Source of the DNA: an uncultured Carboxylicivirga sp.
Lineage (GTDB): Bacteria > Bacteroidota > Bacteroidia > Bacteroidales > Marinilabiliaceae
Direction: 5' to 3'
Assembly (NCBI GenBank): GCA_947491945.1
Contig: CANLLN010000006.1
Location: 1 to 64,000, forward strand
DNA: 64,000 nucleotides
Both the position numbers and the translations under genes were made by a program. Below, piece after piece: positions 33,998-43,584 of this stretch (the stretch's first letter is position 1; the number at the start of each line of letters is the position of its first letter). The notes beneath the pieces were generated by a model. That model was not told the origin of the DNA and searched no databases. It worked only from the letters and a program-made list of their open reading frames with translations.

Positions 33998-35494
33998 ATG
34001 AAAAAGATGTTGATGGCCTGTCTTGCTGTGTTAATGCTGGCAGGCTGTGTAGGTGATGAGTTTAATACCGATCGTTTGGTGGACGATGTGCAGGGTAGTG
34101 TGGGAATTTCCATCCCACTGGCAAAGGCAGATGTGAGTATAGGCGATATACTCTCCGATCAAACCGATATGGTGAAGTATGATGGTGATCGTGTTATATT
34201 ATTTCAGGAGAATGACTCTTTGGAGTATGTGGGTATCAATGACTTCTTTAGTCTCTCATCTTCATCTGTGGATGTACCGGTGCCGTTTCAAGCCTTTAAT
34301 CTGGAGCCTGTGCTATCAGCAGATGTACAATTTTCTTTTTCTCTTCCTCATGCTTCTCTTTCGGTGGCCGATCTCAATTATACCCTTTCAGCCCGGGGCA
34401 GTAATCTTGAAGTACCTTTGTTAGTAAGTATCATCCTACCCGCCGATAATGGGCGTGTGATTGAACTGGAAGTGCATAATAATAGTACTGTAGTAAGAAG
34501 TTTCAGGGGCGATCGCTTTCCTTTAGCCGACAATAAAATAAATATACAAGTTAATGTAAGGCCGCTTTACGGTAGTAATTTTGGTAGCACTATGGGAGCA
34601 CTCAGTCTTACACTGGGTGATATGTCCTTAAATTATATTAGGGGAAGTATGGGGGAATACACCGTGAATATGAAAGAAGGAACGTACGCCCTGGATTTTG
34701 ATGTGCTTAACGATATTCCCGGAGAAATTGAATTTGCCGATCCCCGCCTACATATCATAGTGGATAACGCAACCCCTTTTGCCGGACTGATTGCAGCCGA
34801 TATGACGGGTCGCCTGGCAGATGGATCATCTATTAAGCTCACATCCTCACCTTTTACCCTCGAAGGAAAAGCAACAGATGAGCTTACGAAGCGTTCGCTT
34901 ATGGAGTTGAATAAGGGTAATTCCAGTATCCAATCTTTTATCGCGCAAACACCCGAGGAGCTGAACTATGCCGGACTGCTTACCCTTAACCCGGGAGGTA
35001 TTGTCAGTGATGAGATTGAGATTTATGATGCGGATCGTATCTATGTGGGTTATGGATTTGAAGTACCGCTTGAATTAATGTTTAATGCGGCCTTGGAAGA
35101 GGAGGTGATTGCCCTGGATGATCTGGATGTGCTGGATGAGTTAACACAGGGCTCATTGGTCTTCACCTCAGAAAATGGGCTTCCCCTTGGGGCATCGGCC
35201 ACGGTGAAGTTTTATGACTCGGTAAGCGCTTCGGTGATTGAAACCATGGATGTTGACATTGTGGACGCGGCAACGGTTGATGCAGAAGGTAAGGTTAATA
35301 TGACTGCAACTGCTGTGAATGAGGTGGTCTTAACATCATCGCAAATTGAAAGTCTGCAACAGGCTGATGAGTTGCGTGTTACCGTGCAGCTGAATACAAG
35401 TGACTATGATAAGGGTCAGATAGTGGTTTTTCAAAAACAAAACCGACTATCACTACAACTAGCCATCCGTGGTAAGATCGAATACAATAACTAA
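33998..35494 (+). CDS. Large hypothetical lipoprotein
   Basis: I do not recognise a named domain in this 498-residue protein. The N-terminus MKKMLMACLAVLMLAGC is a lipoprotein signal with lipobox LAGC (Cys17). The rest is acidic, with many short beta-strand-like segments and no catalytic motif, suggesting repeated beta-sandwich domains. The DUF5723 outer-membrane protein follows 18 bp later; such lipoprotein/barrel pairs suggest a joint surface complex. No exact -7 element is visible upstream. Confidence 0.7.
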   Translation: MKKMLMACLAVLMLAGCVGDEFNTDRLVDDVQGSVGISIPLAKADVSIGDILSDQTDMVKYDGDRVILFQENDSLEYVGINDFFSLSSSSVDVPVPFQAFNLEPVLSADVQFSFSLPHASLSVADLNYTLSARGSNLEVPLLVSIILPADNGRVIELEVHNNSTVVRSFRGDRFPLADNKINIQVNVRPLYGSNFGSTMGALSLTLGDMSLNYIRGSMGEYTVNMKEGTYALDFDVLNDIPGEIEFADPRLHIIVDNATPFAGLIAADMTGRLADGSSIKLTSSPFTLEGKATDELTKRSLMELNKGNSSIQSFIAQTPEELNYAGLLTLNPGGIVSDEIEIYDADRIYVGYGFEVPLELMFNAALEEEVIALDDLDVLDELTQGSLVFTSENGLPLGASATVKFYDSVSASVIETMDVDIVDAATVDAEGKVNMTATAVNEVVLTSSQIESLQQADELRVTVQLNTSDYDKGQIVVFQKQNRLSLQLAIRGKIEYNN

Positions 35495-35512
35495 TTCATA
35501 ATAGCAAGCATA

Positions 35513-36913
35513 ATGAAATATCTATATAGTCTTATTATGGCTCTGGCAATGGTGTTTACTGCCCGGGCGCAAGACAATACCTTAATGTTTACAAAGGGCA
35601 TTCCGCAGGCAGCACAAATGAATGCGGCCTTTCGCCCTGTAAATAACTGGTATATCGCCATGCCGGCTTTGGGCAGTGTTCAGTTCAAAGGGGCCAACAG
35701 TGGCTTTTCCTGGAGCGACATTATACGTGAGGGAACAGGTCTTCAACGCGACTCACTCATCATCGACCTTGATTATGCAGCGGCTCAGATGAAGGATAAC
35801 AACCTGCTGGCAACGGAAGCTTCCCTTCAGGTGCTGGGTTTTGGTTTTGCTGCCCGACATTGGTTTTTCACTGTTGATGTGAACCACAAGTTCAAGGCAC
35901 AGGTAAATTACCCTCTGTCACTGATGGATTTGCGTTATGGTAACTGGGATTATGATACGCAAAAACCCATTAATCATTCTCTTTCGGATATGCATGTGAA
36001 TGGTCTTGATTATCATGAGCTGGCATTGGGTATTTCGCGCGAGATAACGGAGCGACTGACCCTTGGGCTGCGGGTGAAATATCTTATTGGTGTGGCCAAT
36101 GTGGAGTCGGAGTACCTGACGCTTGACATGGAAACTTTTGAAAATGGCGATATGCGTCTTATTGCGGATGCGGCCTTTCGCACCAATGTGCCGCTGGATG
36201 TGATCTATGATGCTGAGGGTTATGTTGATGAGTTGTCTGTTAGTGATTCGGCTGAGGATCTGCTAAGTTCAACAAGCAATACAGGCTGGGGCTTTGATGT
36301 GGGGCTCACCTATCGTTTGGGTAATAAGCTTACCCTGGGTGCTGCCGTTAACGACCTTGGTTTTATCAACTGGAAAGAGGGTACCTCGCGGCTTTATACG
36401 CAGGGAAGCTTTGACTATAATGGAGTGGACGTATCAGATGAACTGACGGGTGATGAGGGTGATGCCGACTATCTTGATCAGCTGGCCGATGATTTTAAAG
36501 AGACATTTCGTTTTAGTAACGATGAATCAAGCTATAAAACCAATTTGATGGGTAACTTCAATGTGTCGGCTGATTATCAGCCTGCGAAGTGGATTAACCT
36601 GGGGCTGGTCTCCAAAAACTATTTCGTTAACGACCAAGTTGTGCCTGAGCTTACGGTGGCTGCCGGATTGCGCGCCGGACGTTTCCTGTCAACCGCCATC
36701 AGCTATTCGTATATGAAAAATGCACCGGCCAACCTGGGTGCCGGCCTTGCTCTTAACTTTGGTGCCTTGCAGGTGTATGGTGCTACCGATAATTTAAACG
36801 CAGCCTTAAAGCCGTCGACTGCTAAGTATGTTAACGCTCGTGTGGGTATTAACTTTGTGTTTAACAGGCCCTGGATTGAAGAGGAAGCGTCAGAAGAAAC
36901 AAGTTGGGAGTAG
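35513..36913 (+). CDS. DUF5723 family outer-membrane barrel-like protein
   Basis: A 466-residue exported protein: signal peptide about 1-19 (ending TARAQ), then many amphipathic strands ending VGINFVFNRPW, typical of PorV/FadL-like barrels. The pattern GIPQAAQMNAAFRP after the signal and GWGFDVGLTYRLGNKLTLGAAVNDLG in the middle matches DUF5723 as I know it. Function is unknown. It probably works with the lipoprotein encoded directly upstream. A terminator follows. Confidence 0.8.
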   Translation: MKYLYSLIMALAMVFTARAQDNTLMFTKGIPQAAQMNAAFRPVNNWYIAMPALGSVQFKGANSGFSWSDIIREGTGLQRDSLIIDLDYAAAQMKDNNLLATEASLQVLGFGFAARHWFFTVDVNHKFKAQVNYPLSLMDLRYGNWDYDTQKPINHSLSDMHVNGLDYHELALGISREITERLTLGLRVKYLIGVANVESEYLTLDMETFENGDMRLIADAAFRTNVPLDVIYDAEGYVDELSVSDSAEDLLSSTSNTGWGFDVGLTYRLGNKLTLGAAVNDLGFINWKEGTSRLYTQGSFDYNGVDVSDELTGDEGDADYLDQLADDFKETFRFSNDESSYKTNLMGNFNVSADYQPAKWINLGLVSKNYFVNDQVVPELTVAAGLRAGRFLSTAISYSYMKNAPANLGAGLALNFGALQVYGATDNLNAALKPSTAKYVNARVGINFVFNRPWIEEEASEETSWE

Positions 36914-36945
36914 AACCATCACTACGATAAGATATTTGCACACAC

Positions 36946-36984
36946 AAAGCCGCTTAGTTAATAAATAAACTTGGCGGCTTTTTT
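36946..36984 (+). terminator. Intrinsic terminator of the lipoprotein-DUF5723 pair
   Basis: Stem AAAGCCGC (36,946-36,953) / GCGGCTTT (36,974-36,981) with an inner AGTT/AACT stem, followed by a run of T. It ends just before the stop codon of the convergent oxidoreductase gene. Confidence 0.8.
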
Positions 36985-36992
36985 GTGAGGTC

Positions 36993-38024
36993 TTATTTCC
37001 CCCTCTTGGCTAATGAATTCTTTATTTTGTTGCTCATCAAGAAGGATAGGTAGGGAGCCATCAAACCGCCGCGTGAACCCAAGCCATTGAAAATGCCAAT
37101 TTGTGGATAATTCTCTAGGAAGGTGGACACAGCCTGGCGGCTGGCCAAAGTGGGGCGCAGGCCTGTAAGCTGCCTGTGAATGGTAAGCGGCAAATCCGAC
37201 AGTACCGACCATTTTTTCAGCAATTCGTTTCTTTTTTCGATGCTCGGTGCCAGGCTGTTCCAATGGTGGTCATAGGTGGCGCCCAGCTTAAAGTTACCAT
37301 CACCTGTAGGCATCACAAAAATTCCTTTGCTAAGTATATTGTTGATGGACAGATTCTTAATATTGACATCCAGTAGCTCACCTTTGGTATTATTCCACTT
37401 CAGGTACTTAAAATAGGAACTTTCGGCATCGAAGGCACCGCGGCAAAATACAATACGCCTTGCATTTATGTTGTGCCAATGCACGGCATTGTTCCCTAGC
37501 GTTAAATCCGTATCCTTAAAATTTGCTTCAATCAGCAGCTTGTGCGTGATAAGATACTGTCGATAGCTTTTTAGTAATTGCGCCATGTTAAGCCTGGCAG
37601 ACGGTAGAATACTACCGTAACCATAAGGTTGATGAATACCCTTGGGTAAATCGTAGCGTGCAGGGGTGGATATATAGTTGCCAAGTTCTTCTTTGGCATT
37701 GCGTTGTTGCCAGAATACTTCATCCTGAGCATCGTATATTTTATTGATGGGCATAGGGTGATAAACATCTGTTTCCAGCATCTTCTCTAAGGTTTGGTAG
37801 AGAGTGGCAGCATAGGGATGAAACAAGTCGGCCTGCCAGGCCCGTTTCATGCGTTTTACAACAATGGGGTTAATAAGGCCTGCTGCTGCTTCCGAGGCAC
37901 GTCCATCAACTGCAGTGTCTACTACCTTGTGGCTTATTTTTTTCTTCAAAAGTTGGTAGGATAATAGGGTGCCGGCAAGTCCTTGTCCAACTATCAATAT
38001 ATCAGTGTGTTCTGTTTTTGACAT
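36993..38024 (-). CDS. FAD-dependent oxidoreductase (DAO family)
   Basis: A 343-residue flavoprotein with an N-terminal Rossmann motif DILIVGQGLAGTLLSYQLL (about 8-26) and the D-amino-acid-oxidase-like fold, ending TGLRPTLASRQAV and NGLGSRGGLMAPYLS, a second FAD-binding signature. No signal peptide is visible, so it is cytoplasmic. The substrate cannot be told; relatives act on amino acids or tRNA wobble bases. It stands alone, convergent with the DUF5723 gene and divergent from the glycosidase gene. Confidence 0.82.
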   Translation of the reverse strand: MSKTEHTDILIVGQGLAGTLLSYQLLKKKISHKVVDTAVDGRASEAAAGLINPIVVKRMKRAWQADLFHPYAATLYQTLEKMLETDVYHPMPINKIYDAQDEVFWQQRNAKEELGNYISTPARYDLPKGIHQPYGYGSILPSARLNMAQLLKSYRQYLITHKLLIEANFKDTDLTLGNNAVHWHNINARRIVFCRGAFDAESSYFKYLKWNNTKGELLDVNIKNLSINNILSKGIFVMPTGDGNFKLGATYDHHWNSLAPSIEKRNELLKKWSVLSDLPLTIHRQLTGLRPTLASRQAVSTFLENYPQIGIFNGLGSRGGLMAPYLSFLMSNKIKNSLAKRGK

Positions 38025-38187
38025 GGTAAAATTGTTGCAGTATTGCTATCAAAAGAAAAAAGATACGGCACATTTGTTCAATTATCTGTAACAGGATTTC
38101 AATTCAGTGGTGTTAAAGCTTGCTATATTTCGCACTTTAAAATAAAAGGCAGAAATTACGAATTGTAATCGCTAAATGATTTTAATT

Positions 38188-39270
38188 ATGAAAAAATTGA
38201 ATTTTTTAATGACCTGGCTCTGCATTTTTATTCTTACGATGTTGACTGCTTGTCAGACAGTGGATGATATATCATCAGCCAAACATTTTGTGTGGATGGG
38301 TGAGGGTAAAAGTGAAGGTTCTGATGAGCTGGAGCAGATGTTTATCAAACTTAAAAACACCGGGATTGATGGCGTGATGTATCAGTGTGGTGTAGATAAG
38401 TATCCGGCAGTTGTGGCATTGGCTCATAAGCACGGCCTTGAATTGCATGCCTGGCAAACCATACTTCGTCGTTATGATGATCGCCTGCTAAGTGAGCATG
38501 CCGACTGGTATACCGTCAGTCGCGATGGCCGCTCAACAGCGGAGCATCCGCCTTTTGTTGATTATTATAAATGGCTGTGTCCTACCAAGCCAGAAGTAAG
38601 GGCTTACCTTACAGAATTGGTGGAATCCATAGCTGAGATCCCTAATATTGATGGTGTGCACCTCGATTATATTCGTCACTCAGATGTGATATTGGCTCGC
38701 GACCTGTGGGATGTATATGGATTGACCATGGATAAGGAATATGCACCCTACGATTTTTGTTATTGCGAAGACTGCATTGAGCGTTATAAAAAAGAAACGG
38801 GAGAGGATGCCGGTACCTTCGGTGATGCGGCACCTGATAATGAGCGTTGGCGTCAGTTTCGTTACGATATGGTAACTGAAACAGTGGATGCCCTGACAAA
38901 GGCAGTACACGCAAAAGGCAATAAAATAAATGCTGCTGTATTCCCAACACCTACTATCTCAAAAAAACTGGTACGCCAGCAATGGGATAATTGGAACATT
39001 GATGCCTACTACCCTATGAATTATCAGAGCTTTTACCGGGAGGACATTGACTGGATTGAGCAATGCTGCATTGAAGGGGTAGAGGCGATAAATGGGCGTG
39101 TGCCTCTTTATAGTGGCCTGTACATGCCGGCCATGAAAACACCAGAAGATTTTCGTCTGGCCATTCAGGCTTCGAAGAGAGGGGGTGCTTCAGGCGTGTG
39201 TGTGTTTACACCTTATGGTATGAAAGATGCGCATTGGGCTATCTTAAAAGAAGAAATTGATAAATGGTAA
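38188..39270 (+). CDS. Putative glycoside hydrolase lipoprotein (GHL10-like TIM barrel)
   Basis: A 360-residue lipoprotein (start MKKLNFLM at 38,188; lipobox LTAC). The TIM-barrel pattern GVHLDYIRHSD and the Cys-rich DFCYCEDCIERYKKETG resemble the glycosyl-hydrolase-like 10 group of predicted enzymes; WNIDAYYPMNYQSF lies on a later strand. Catalytic residues are not established for the group. A GH20 hexosaminidase lipoprotein follows 49 bp later, so the pair may process the same amino-sugar glycan. A near -7 match (TATATTTC) lies upstream. Confidence 0.7.
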   Translation: MKKLNFLMTWLCIFILTMLTACQTVDDISSAKHFVWMGEGKSEGSDELEQMFIKLKNTGIDGVMYQCGVDKYPAVVALAHKHGLELHAWQTILRRYDDRLLSEHADWYTVSRDGRSTAEHPPFVDYYKWLCPTKPEVRAYLTELVESIAEIPNIDGVHLDYIRHSDVILARDLWDVYGLTMDKEYAPYDFCYCEDCIERYKKETGEDAGTFGDAAPDNERWRQFRYDMVTETVDALTKAVHAKGNKINAAVFPTPTISKKLVRQQWDNWNIDAYYPMNYQSFYREDIDWIEQCCIEGVEAINGRVPLYSGLYMPAMKTPEDFRLAIQASKRGGASGVCVFTPYGMKDAHWAILKEEIDKW

Positions 39271-39319
39271 TATTACCGGATGACTGACATCGGCAGATGC
39301 TGACAAAAATGAACTTTCT

Positions 39320-41575
39320 ATGAAAATTAAACAACTGATGGTACTGGCACTTGCTCTATTAATGCTGGCCTGTGCTAAAAATGATGATGACATGGCCCTT
39401 AATTTAATCCCTTACCCGGTTGAAGTGCAACGGCAGGATGGATTTTTGACCCTTGATGTTGAAAACCTGACGGTATCCGGTGATGCCGACTTTGCAGTCG
39501 ATCAGCTTAATAATCAGATGGCTAAGCTTTTAAACTGCCAGATGAAAAAAAGTGATAAGGGTATTATTCAGTTTAGGCTGGTGAATGATACTGATTTGCC
39601 CAGCGAGGGATATCGATTAAGGGTTGACGATGAAATTATTATTGAGGCCACCGGTAAAGCAGGTTTACTGTATGGTGCCCATACCTTGCGTCAGTTGTTT
39701 CAGCGTGAAGATGATAAGCTGATGGTGCCGCGGCTTAGCATTACTGATTATCCACGTTTTGCCTGGCGGGGCATGCATCTCGATGTGTCGCGTCACTTTT
39801 TTAGTGTGGATGAAGTGAAGCAGTTTTTGGATTACATGGTAATGAATAAACTCAACACCTTTCACTGGCATCTCGTTGATGATCAGGGATGGCGCTTGGA
39901 GATTAAGAAATATCCGAAGCTCACTGAAGTGGGTGCCTGGCGCGATAACATTGGTTTTAGTGCCAACCAGGAGAAAGGACTGAATACAAAAAATACTAAA
40001 CCTTATGGCGGGTATTATACCCAGGACGAGGTAAGAGATATTGTGGCCTATGCCGCTGATCGCAATATTACCATCGTTCCGGAGATTGAATTACCGGGGC
40101 ATTCGGCAGCTGCCCTCGTGGCTTATCCCGAATATTATTGCCGCAATGCCGGTTCCCTCAGTATTTGGGATCAGGCCGGTGTGTCGGCCGGTGTGTATTG
40201 CGCGGGTAAAGAGTCTACTTTTCAGTTTCTTGAGGATGTGTTGGCCGAAACCATGGATCTATTTCCCGGAGAGTTTATTCATATTGGAGGTGATGAAACG
40301 CCCAAGGATACCTGGTTGGCTTGTCCTGACTGTAAAAAGCGTATGAAACAGGAAGGTGCCCACGATGAGCATGCACTGCAAAGCTATTTTGTCCATCGCA
40401 TCGAAAAGTTTCTTAACCAGCATAGTCGTCGCCTGATTGGATGGGATGAAATATTGGATGGAGGCCTTGCGCAAAGTGCTGCTGTTATGTCATGGCGGGG
40501 GGTAGCCGGGGGCGTTAAAGCTGCTGAAGCCGGTCATGATGTGGTGATGACACCCATGTTTCCCTACTATTTTAATCATACACAAAATCATCTGAGCACA
40601 TCTCCCGGTCACCCCGGTATCAGTACCCTGCGCGATGTTTATACTTTCCCGTCGATACCTACAGATATTAGTGCGGAGAAGCGAAGTCATGTTATTGGTG
40701 TGCAAGCCAATATGTGGAGTGAGTATATGCCTGAATTTGAACATATCGAATATAATCTCTTTCCGAGGGTCTTTGCCATTTCTGAGGTAGCGTGGAGTCC
40801 TGCCATCAGGAAATGGGAAGATTTTTACACGCGGGTGCAGCATCAACTGAGTGTAATTGAACAGCTGGGCGTTACCCCAGGCGATATCAGTTATCATGTA
40901 CGCATTAATGTGGAGCCCGATTATGCTGATAAGAGTGCTGGTATTGAATTTGTGACAGAGCGCCCCAATCCTGTGTATTATACTATTGATGGCACGCAGC
41001 CCACGCCGGATAGCAAGCTGTATGAAGGGTCTTTTCGTCTGCGCGAAGATGCCCATATCAAGGCGATTCAGTTCAAGGCCGATGGTAGCAGCACGCATCA
41101 ATCCGAAAAGGAGTTGATTTTTCACAAGGCTTTTGGTAAGCCATATAAATTGAAGTATGCCTATGCCCCACAGTACGATGGTGGAGGTGAATACGGATTG
41201 ACCAATGGCTTTTTAGGTGTTGAAGTGGGTGTTGAAGAAAAACCCATTGATTTGGTGATTGACCTGGGTGAAGTAACCGATATCAGCCATATTAACTCGC
41301 GCTTTAAAAATGCGCCCATGTCTTGGGTTTTTGGTCCTAAGAAGGTGACGTATCAGGTGTCGGCCGATGGTGAATTATTTGAGCAGGTGGCTGTTTTTGA
41401 GCCCGGCGTTACGCAAAGTGATGTTAATGAGATGGTGGATTATCCGGCCGATTTCGAGCTAACTAAGGCGCGTTATGTGCGGGTGGTTGCAGAGAGTGTG
41501 GGCATCTGTCCATCTTGGCATCCGGCGGCCGGCGGTAAGGCATGGTTGTTTTCCGATGAGGTGATTGTGCGATAG
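39320..41575 (+). CDS. Beta-N-acetylhexosaminidase (GH20) lipoprotein
   Basis: A 751-residue surface or periplasmic lipoprotein (lipobox LLACA). It has an N-terminal GH20b domain (about 30-145), a catalytic TIM barrel with MHLDVSRHFF, HWHLVDDQGWRLEI and the Asp-Glu catalytic pair in HIGGDE (near residue 325), a CHB_HEX_C-like domain (VYYTIDGTQPTPDS), and a C-terminal F5/8-type carbohydrate-binding domain (about 625-751). It releases terminal GlcNAc or GalNAc from glycans. It is paired with the GHL10-like lipoprotein. Confidence 0.93.
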   Translation: MKIKQLMVLALALLMLACAKNDDDMALNLIPYPVEVQRQDGFLTLDVENLTVSGDADFAVDQLNNQMAKLLNCQMKKSDKGIIQFRLVNDTDLPSEGYRLRVDDEIIIEATGKAGLLYGAHTLRQLFQREDDKLMVPRLSITDYPRFAWRGMHLDVSRHFFSVDEVKQFLDYMVMNKLNTFHWHLVDDQGWRLEIKKYPKLTEVGAWRDNIGFSANQEKGLNTKNTKPYGGYYTQDEVRDIVAYAADRNITIVPEIELPGHSAAALVAYPEYYCRNAGSLSIWDQAGVSAGVYCAGKESTFQFLEDVLAETMDLFPGEFIHIGGDETPKDTWLACPDCKKRMKQEGAHDEHALQSYFVHRIEKFLNQHSRRLIGWDEILDGGLAQSAAVMSWRGVAGGVKAAEAGHDVVMTPMFPYYFNHTQNHLSTSPGHPGISTLRDVYTFPSIPTDISAEKRSHVIGVQANMWSEYMPEFEHIEYNLFPRVFAISEVAWSPAIRKWEDFYTRVQHQLSVIEQLGVTPGDISYHVRINVEPDYADKSAGIEFVTERPNPVYYTIDGTQPTPDSKLYEGSFRLREDAHIKAIQFKADGSSTHQSEKELIFHKAFGKPYKLKYAYAPQYDGGGEYGLTNGFLGVEVGVEEKPIDLVIDLGEVTDISHINSRFKNAPMSWVFGPKKVTYQVSADGELFEQVAVFEPGVTQSDVNEMVDYPADFELTKARYVRVVAESVGICPSWHPAAGGKAWLFSDEVIVR

Positions 41576-41613
41576 TATATCACCTCAAAAAAATATGTTT
41601 GGTGTAGTAGTTT

Positions 41614-41658
41614 AGCGCCTCTTCGTTGCCTTTATGGTAGCAAGAGGCGTTTTGTTTT
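41614..41658 (+). terminator. Intrinsic terminator of the GH20 gene
   Basis: Stem CGCCTCTT-(C)-GTTGCC (41,616-41,630) / GGTAGC-AAGAGGCG (41,636-41,649) with one bulged base and a 5-nt loop, followed by TTTTGTTTT. The T-run contains the stop codon of the convergent ung gene. Confidence 0.85.
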
Positions 41659-42319
41659 ACCATCGTATGGGTGCTTTACCGTGTTTGGTAAGGTAGCTGT
41701 TGCTTGTACTGAAATGTTTGTTGCCAAAGAAACCCCGGTGTGCCGATAAGGGAGAGGGATGCACTGATTTTAGTATCAGGTGTTTACTACTGTCTATCAT
41801 CGATGCTTTTTTTTGTGCGTAGGCACCCCACAGCAAAAACACAAGATGTTCACCTTGTTCGGACAGTGTTTTAATGGCTGCATCAGTAAATTGTTCCCAG
41901 CCTTTTTTCTGGTGCGAACCGGCCTTGCCCGCTTCTACAGTTAGGGTGGCATTTAGCAATAATACCCCCTGCTGTGCCCAATGACTAAGGTTGCCATGTT
42001 GAGGGCGCGCAAGACCCATGTCAGTGCTTAGCTCTTTATAGATGTTTACCAGTGAGGGCGGTATCTTAATTCCTTTATTTACCGAAAAGCAAAGTCCGTG
42101 CGCCTGTCCCGGTCCATGATAGGGGTCCTGTCCCAGAATAACCACTTTTGTTTCCTGCAGTGGGCACAGGTTAAAAGCCGTGTATATTTCTTCTTGCGGC
42201 GGATAGATGGTATGTTGTTGATAGGCTTCCTCAACATAGGTCATCAGTTCTTTAAAATAGTCTTTGTCAAATTCGGCACTGAGTGCCTGGTACCAACCGG
42301 CTTCTAGTGATGCATTCAT
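41657..42319 (-). CDS. ung: Uracil-DNA glycosylase
   Basis: It excises uracil from DNA. The 220-residue protein has the catalytic water-activating Asp in GQDPYHG, the family segment GLCFSV, and the DNA-intercalation loop HPSPLSAHRGFFG. The ORF extends to 42,418, but a TATTTTTG -7 element at 42,350-42,357 lies in that extension and homologues begin near MNASLEAGW, so 42,319 is the start. Confidence 0.95.
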   Translation of the reverse strand: MNASLEAGWYQALSAEFDKDYFKELMTYVEEAYQQHTIYPPQEEIYTAFNLCPLQETKVVILGQDPYHGPGQAHGLCFSVNKGIKIPPSLVNIYKELSTDMGLARPQHGNLSHWAQQGVLLLNATLTVEAGKAGSHQKKGWEQFTDAAIKTLSEQGEHLVFLLWGAYAQKKASMIDSSKHLILKSVHPSPLSAHRGFFGNKHFSTSNSYLTKHGKAPIRW

Positions 42320-42349
42320 GCTTACAGATTCTGGAATATAAACAGAGGA

Positions 42350-42357
42350 CAAAAATA
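42350..42357 (-). promoter_or_regulatory. -7 element (TATTTTTG) of ung
   Basis: Exact TAnnTTTG match on the minus strand, leader about 24 nt to ATG 42,319. Confidence 0.6.
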
Positions 42358-42393
42358 GCGGGTAAAGCTCAATTTGCAAGTGTGTGCCATACG

Positions 42394-42426
42394 AAAAAAA
42401 GCGGCAGGAATAATTCACTGCCGCTT
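42394..42426 (-). terminator. Intrinsic terminator of the TonB receptor-beta-helix operon
   Basis: Stem AAGCGGCAGGAA (42,399-42,410) / TTC-A-CTGCCGCTT (42,414-42,426) with one bulge, followed on the minus strand by seven T. Confidence 0.85.
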
Positions 42427-42455
42427 AATATCTATGGAGATACTCGAAATTGGTT

Positions 42456-43553
42456 TTATTTGGTGGGTTGTGCCCAGCCTGCCGCCCAGTCGGGCATAGA
42501 CTTTCCATTACCGGCACCGGTGGCATTTGCCTTTTCAGTAAATGTGATGCCATCCACCGCTTTAATGGTGTTACCGGCTCCCATATCAACAAAGGCCACA
42601 CCATTGATGGTGATGCGTGAGGCATCAAAATCGTTATCGCCCTCTGAGGCATAGAAATAGGCCTGTTTCGACTGGTCGCTAAGACCTCCGATAACGCAGT
42701 TGGTGATTGTTTGTATGCCGGCACCTTCTTTTAGGAACCAAGGCTTTTCTCCCATTTTGTAAATGGTAACATTATTGATTGTTGCTGTTGTCATAGGTGT
42801 TGCGGCACCATTAGTTCCGTTGTTTGAACCTTCAATACCTGATTTAGCCGAGTTATAAGCGTACCAGTAATCACCAGTACCCGACCATCCGTCAGCAAAG
42901 TCAATACCGTCATCGTTTGAGTCAATAGATACCAGGTGATCAGCATTTACGGTACCCCCGAAGAACTCAATACCATCATCGTTACCTTTGTATGAAGATA
43001 CATAGCTAACTTTTGTGCCTGCGCCAACTCCAAAGAACGAAACACCGTTGAACTGCTTCTCGTTAGTAAATACGTAGCCCGTATATTCTACACGTAAGTA
43101 TTCAATAGCGCCTGAGTTATCTGAAGCATCCGAACCACCATATGGCAGGTTGCCTACTTCTGAGACACCACCATTACCCGTGTTAACAGGCGCCTTGCCA
43201 CAGAGTACTAAACCACCCCAGCTACCCGGCTCTTTTACATCAGAAGTCATTATTACAGGATTGGTAGCAGTGCCTTCAATAAAGATTTTACCTCCCTGAG
43301 CAACTGCAATGTAAGAAGTTGATCCTCCTTTAGCAGTAATTTTTGTTCCTGCAGGAATAGTTAATGAACCACCTTCTGCAATAACTAATGCACCGTCGAG
43401 TTTATAAGGTGTTGCCGCATTAAATTCAACGTTTGTAGTGATTGTTCCGGCTATGTTATCCGAATCAACCGGGTTTACGGGATCATTGTCATCGTTACAG
43501 CTTGCTAAAACAAGCACCATTAATGATAAAAAGAAAAAAGAAAGTTTTTTCAT
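42456..43553 (-). CDS. Beta-helix surface lipoprotein paired with a TonB receptor
   Basis: A 365-residue lipoprotein: lipobox LASC (Cys19) then an Asp/Asn-rich tether. The body has repeated short strands (SLTIPAGTKI, KIFIEGTATNPVIMTS, KVSYVSSYKGNDDGIEFFGG, HLVSIDSNDDGIDFADG) typical of a right-handed parallel beta-helix, with Asp-rich turns that could bind cations. There is no catalytic motif I can name. It lies 31 bp after the TonB-dependent receptor in the same operon, so it is probably its surface substrate-capture partner, in the place where SusD would be. Confidence 0.78.
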   Translation of the reverse strand: MKKLSFFFLSLMVLVLASCNDDNDPVNPVDSDNIAGTITTNVEFNAATPYKLDGALVIAEGGSLTIPAGTKITAKGGSTSYIAVAQGGKIFIEGTATNPVIMTSDVKEPGSWGGLVLCGKAPVNTGNGGVSEVGNLPYGGSDASDNSGAIEYLRVEYTGYVFTNEKQFNGVSFFGVGAGTKVSYVSSYKGNDDGIEFFGGTVNADHLVSIDSNDDGIDFADGWSGTGDYWYAYNSAKSGIEGSNNGTNGAATPMTTATINNVTIYKMGEKPWFLKEGAGIQTITNCVIGGLSDQSKQAYFYASEGDNDFDASRITINGVAFVDMGAGNTIKAVDGITFTEKANATGAGNGKSMPDWAAGWAQPTK

Positions 43554-43584
43554 CTTTTAAAATGTTAAGTTAAATATAGTCTTA

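Noticed and set aside
40490-41125. 211-residue antisense ORF inside the GH20 gene
   Set aside because: The GH20 frame carries catalytic and domain motifs throughout; the antisense frame has none.
42320-42418. N-terminal extension of uracil-DNA glycosylase
   Set aside because: Contains the TATTTTTG promoter element and has no similarity to the family N-terminus.
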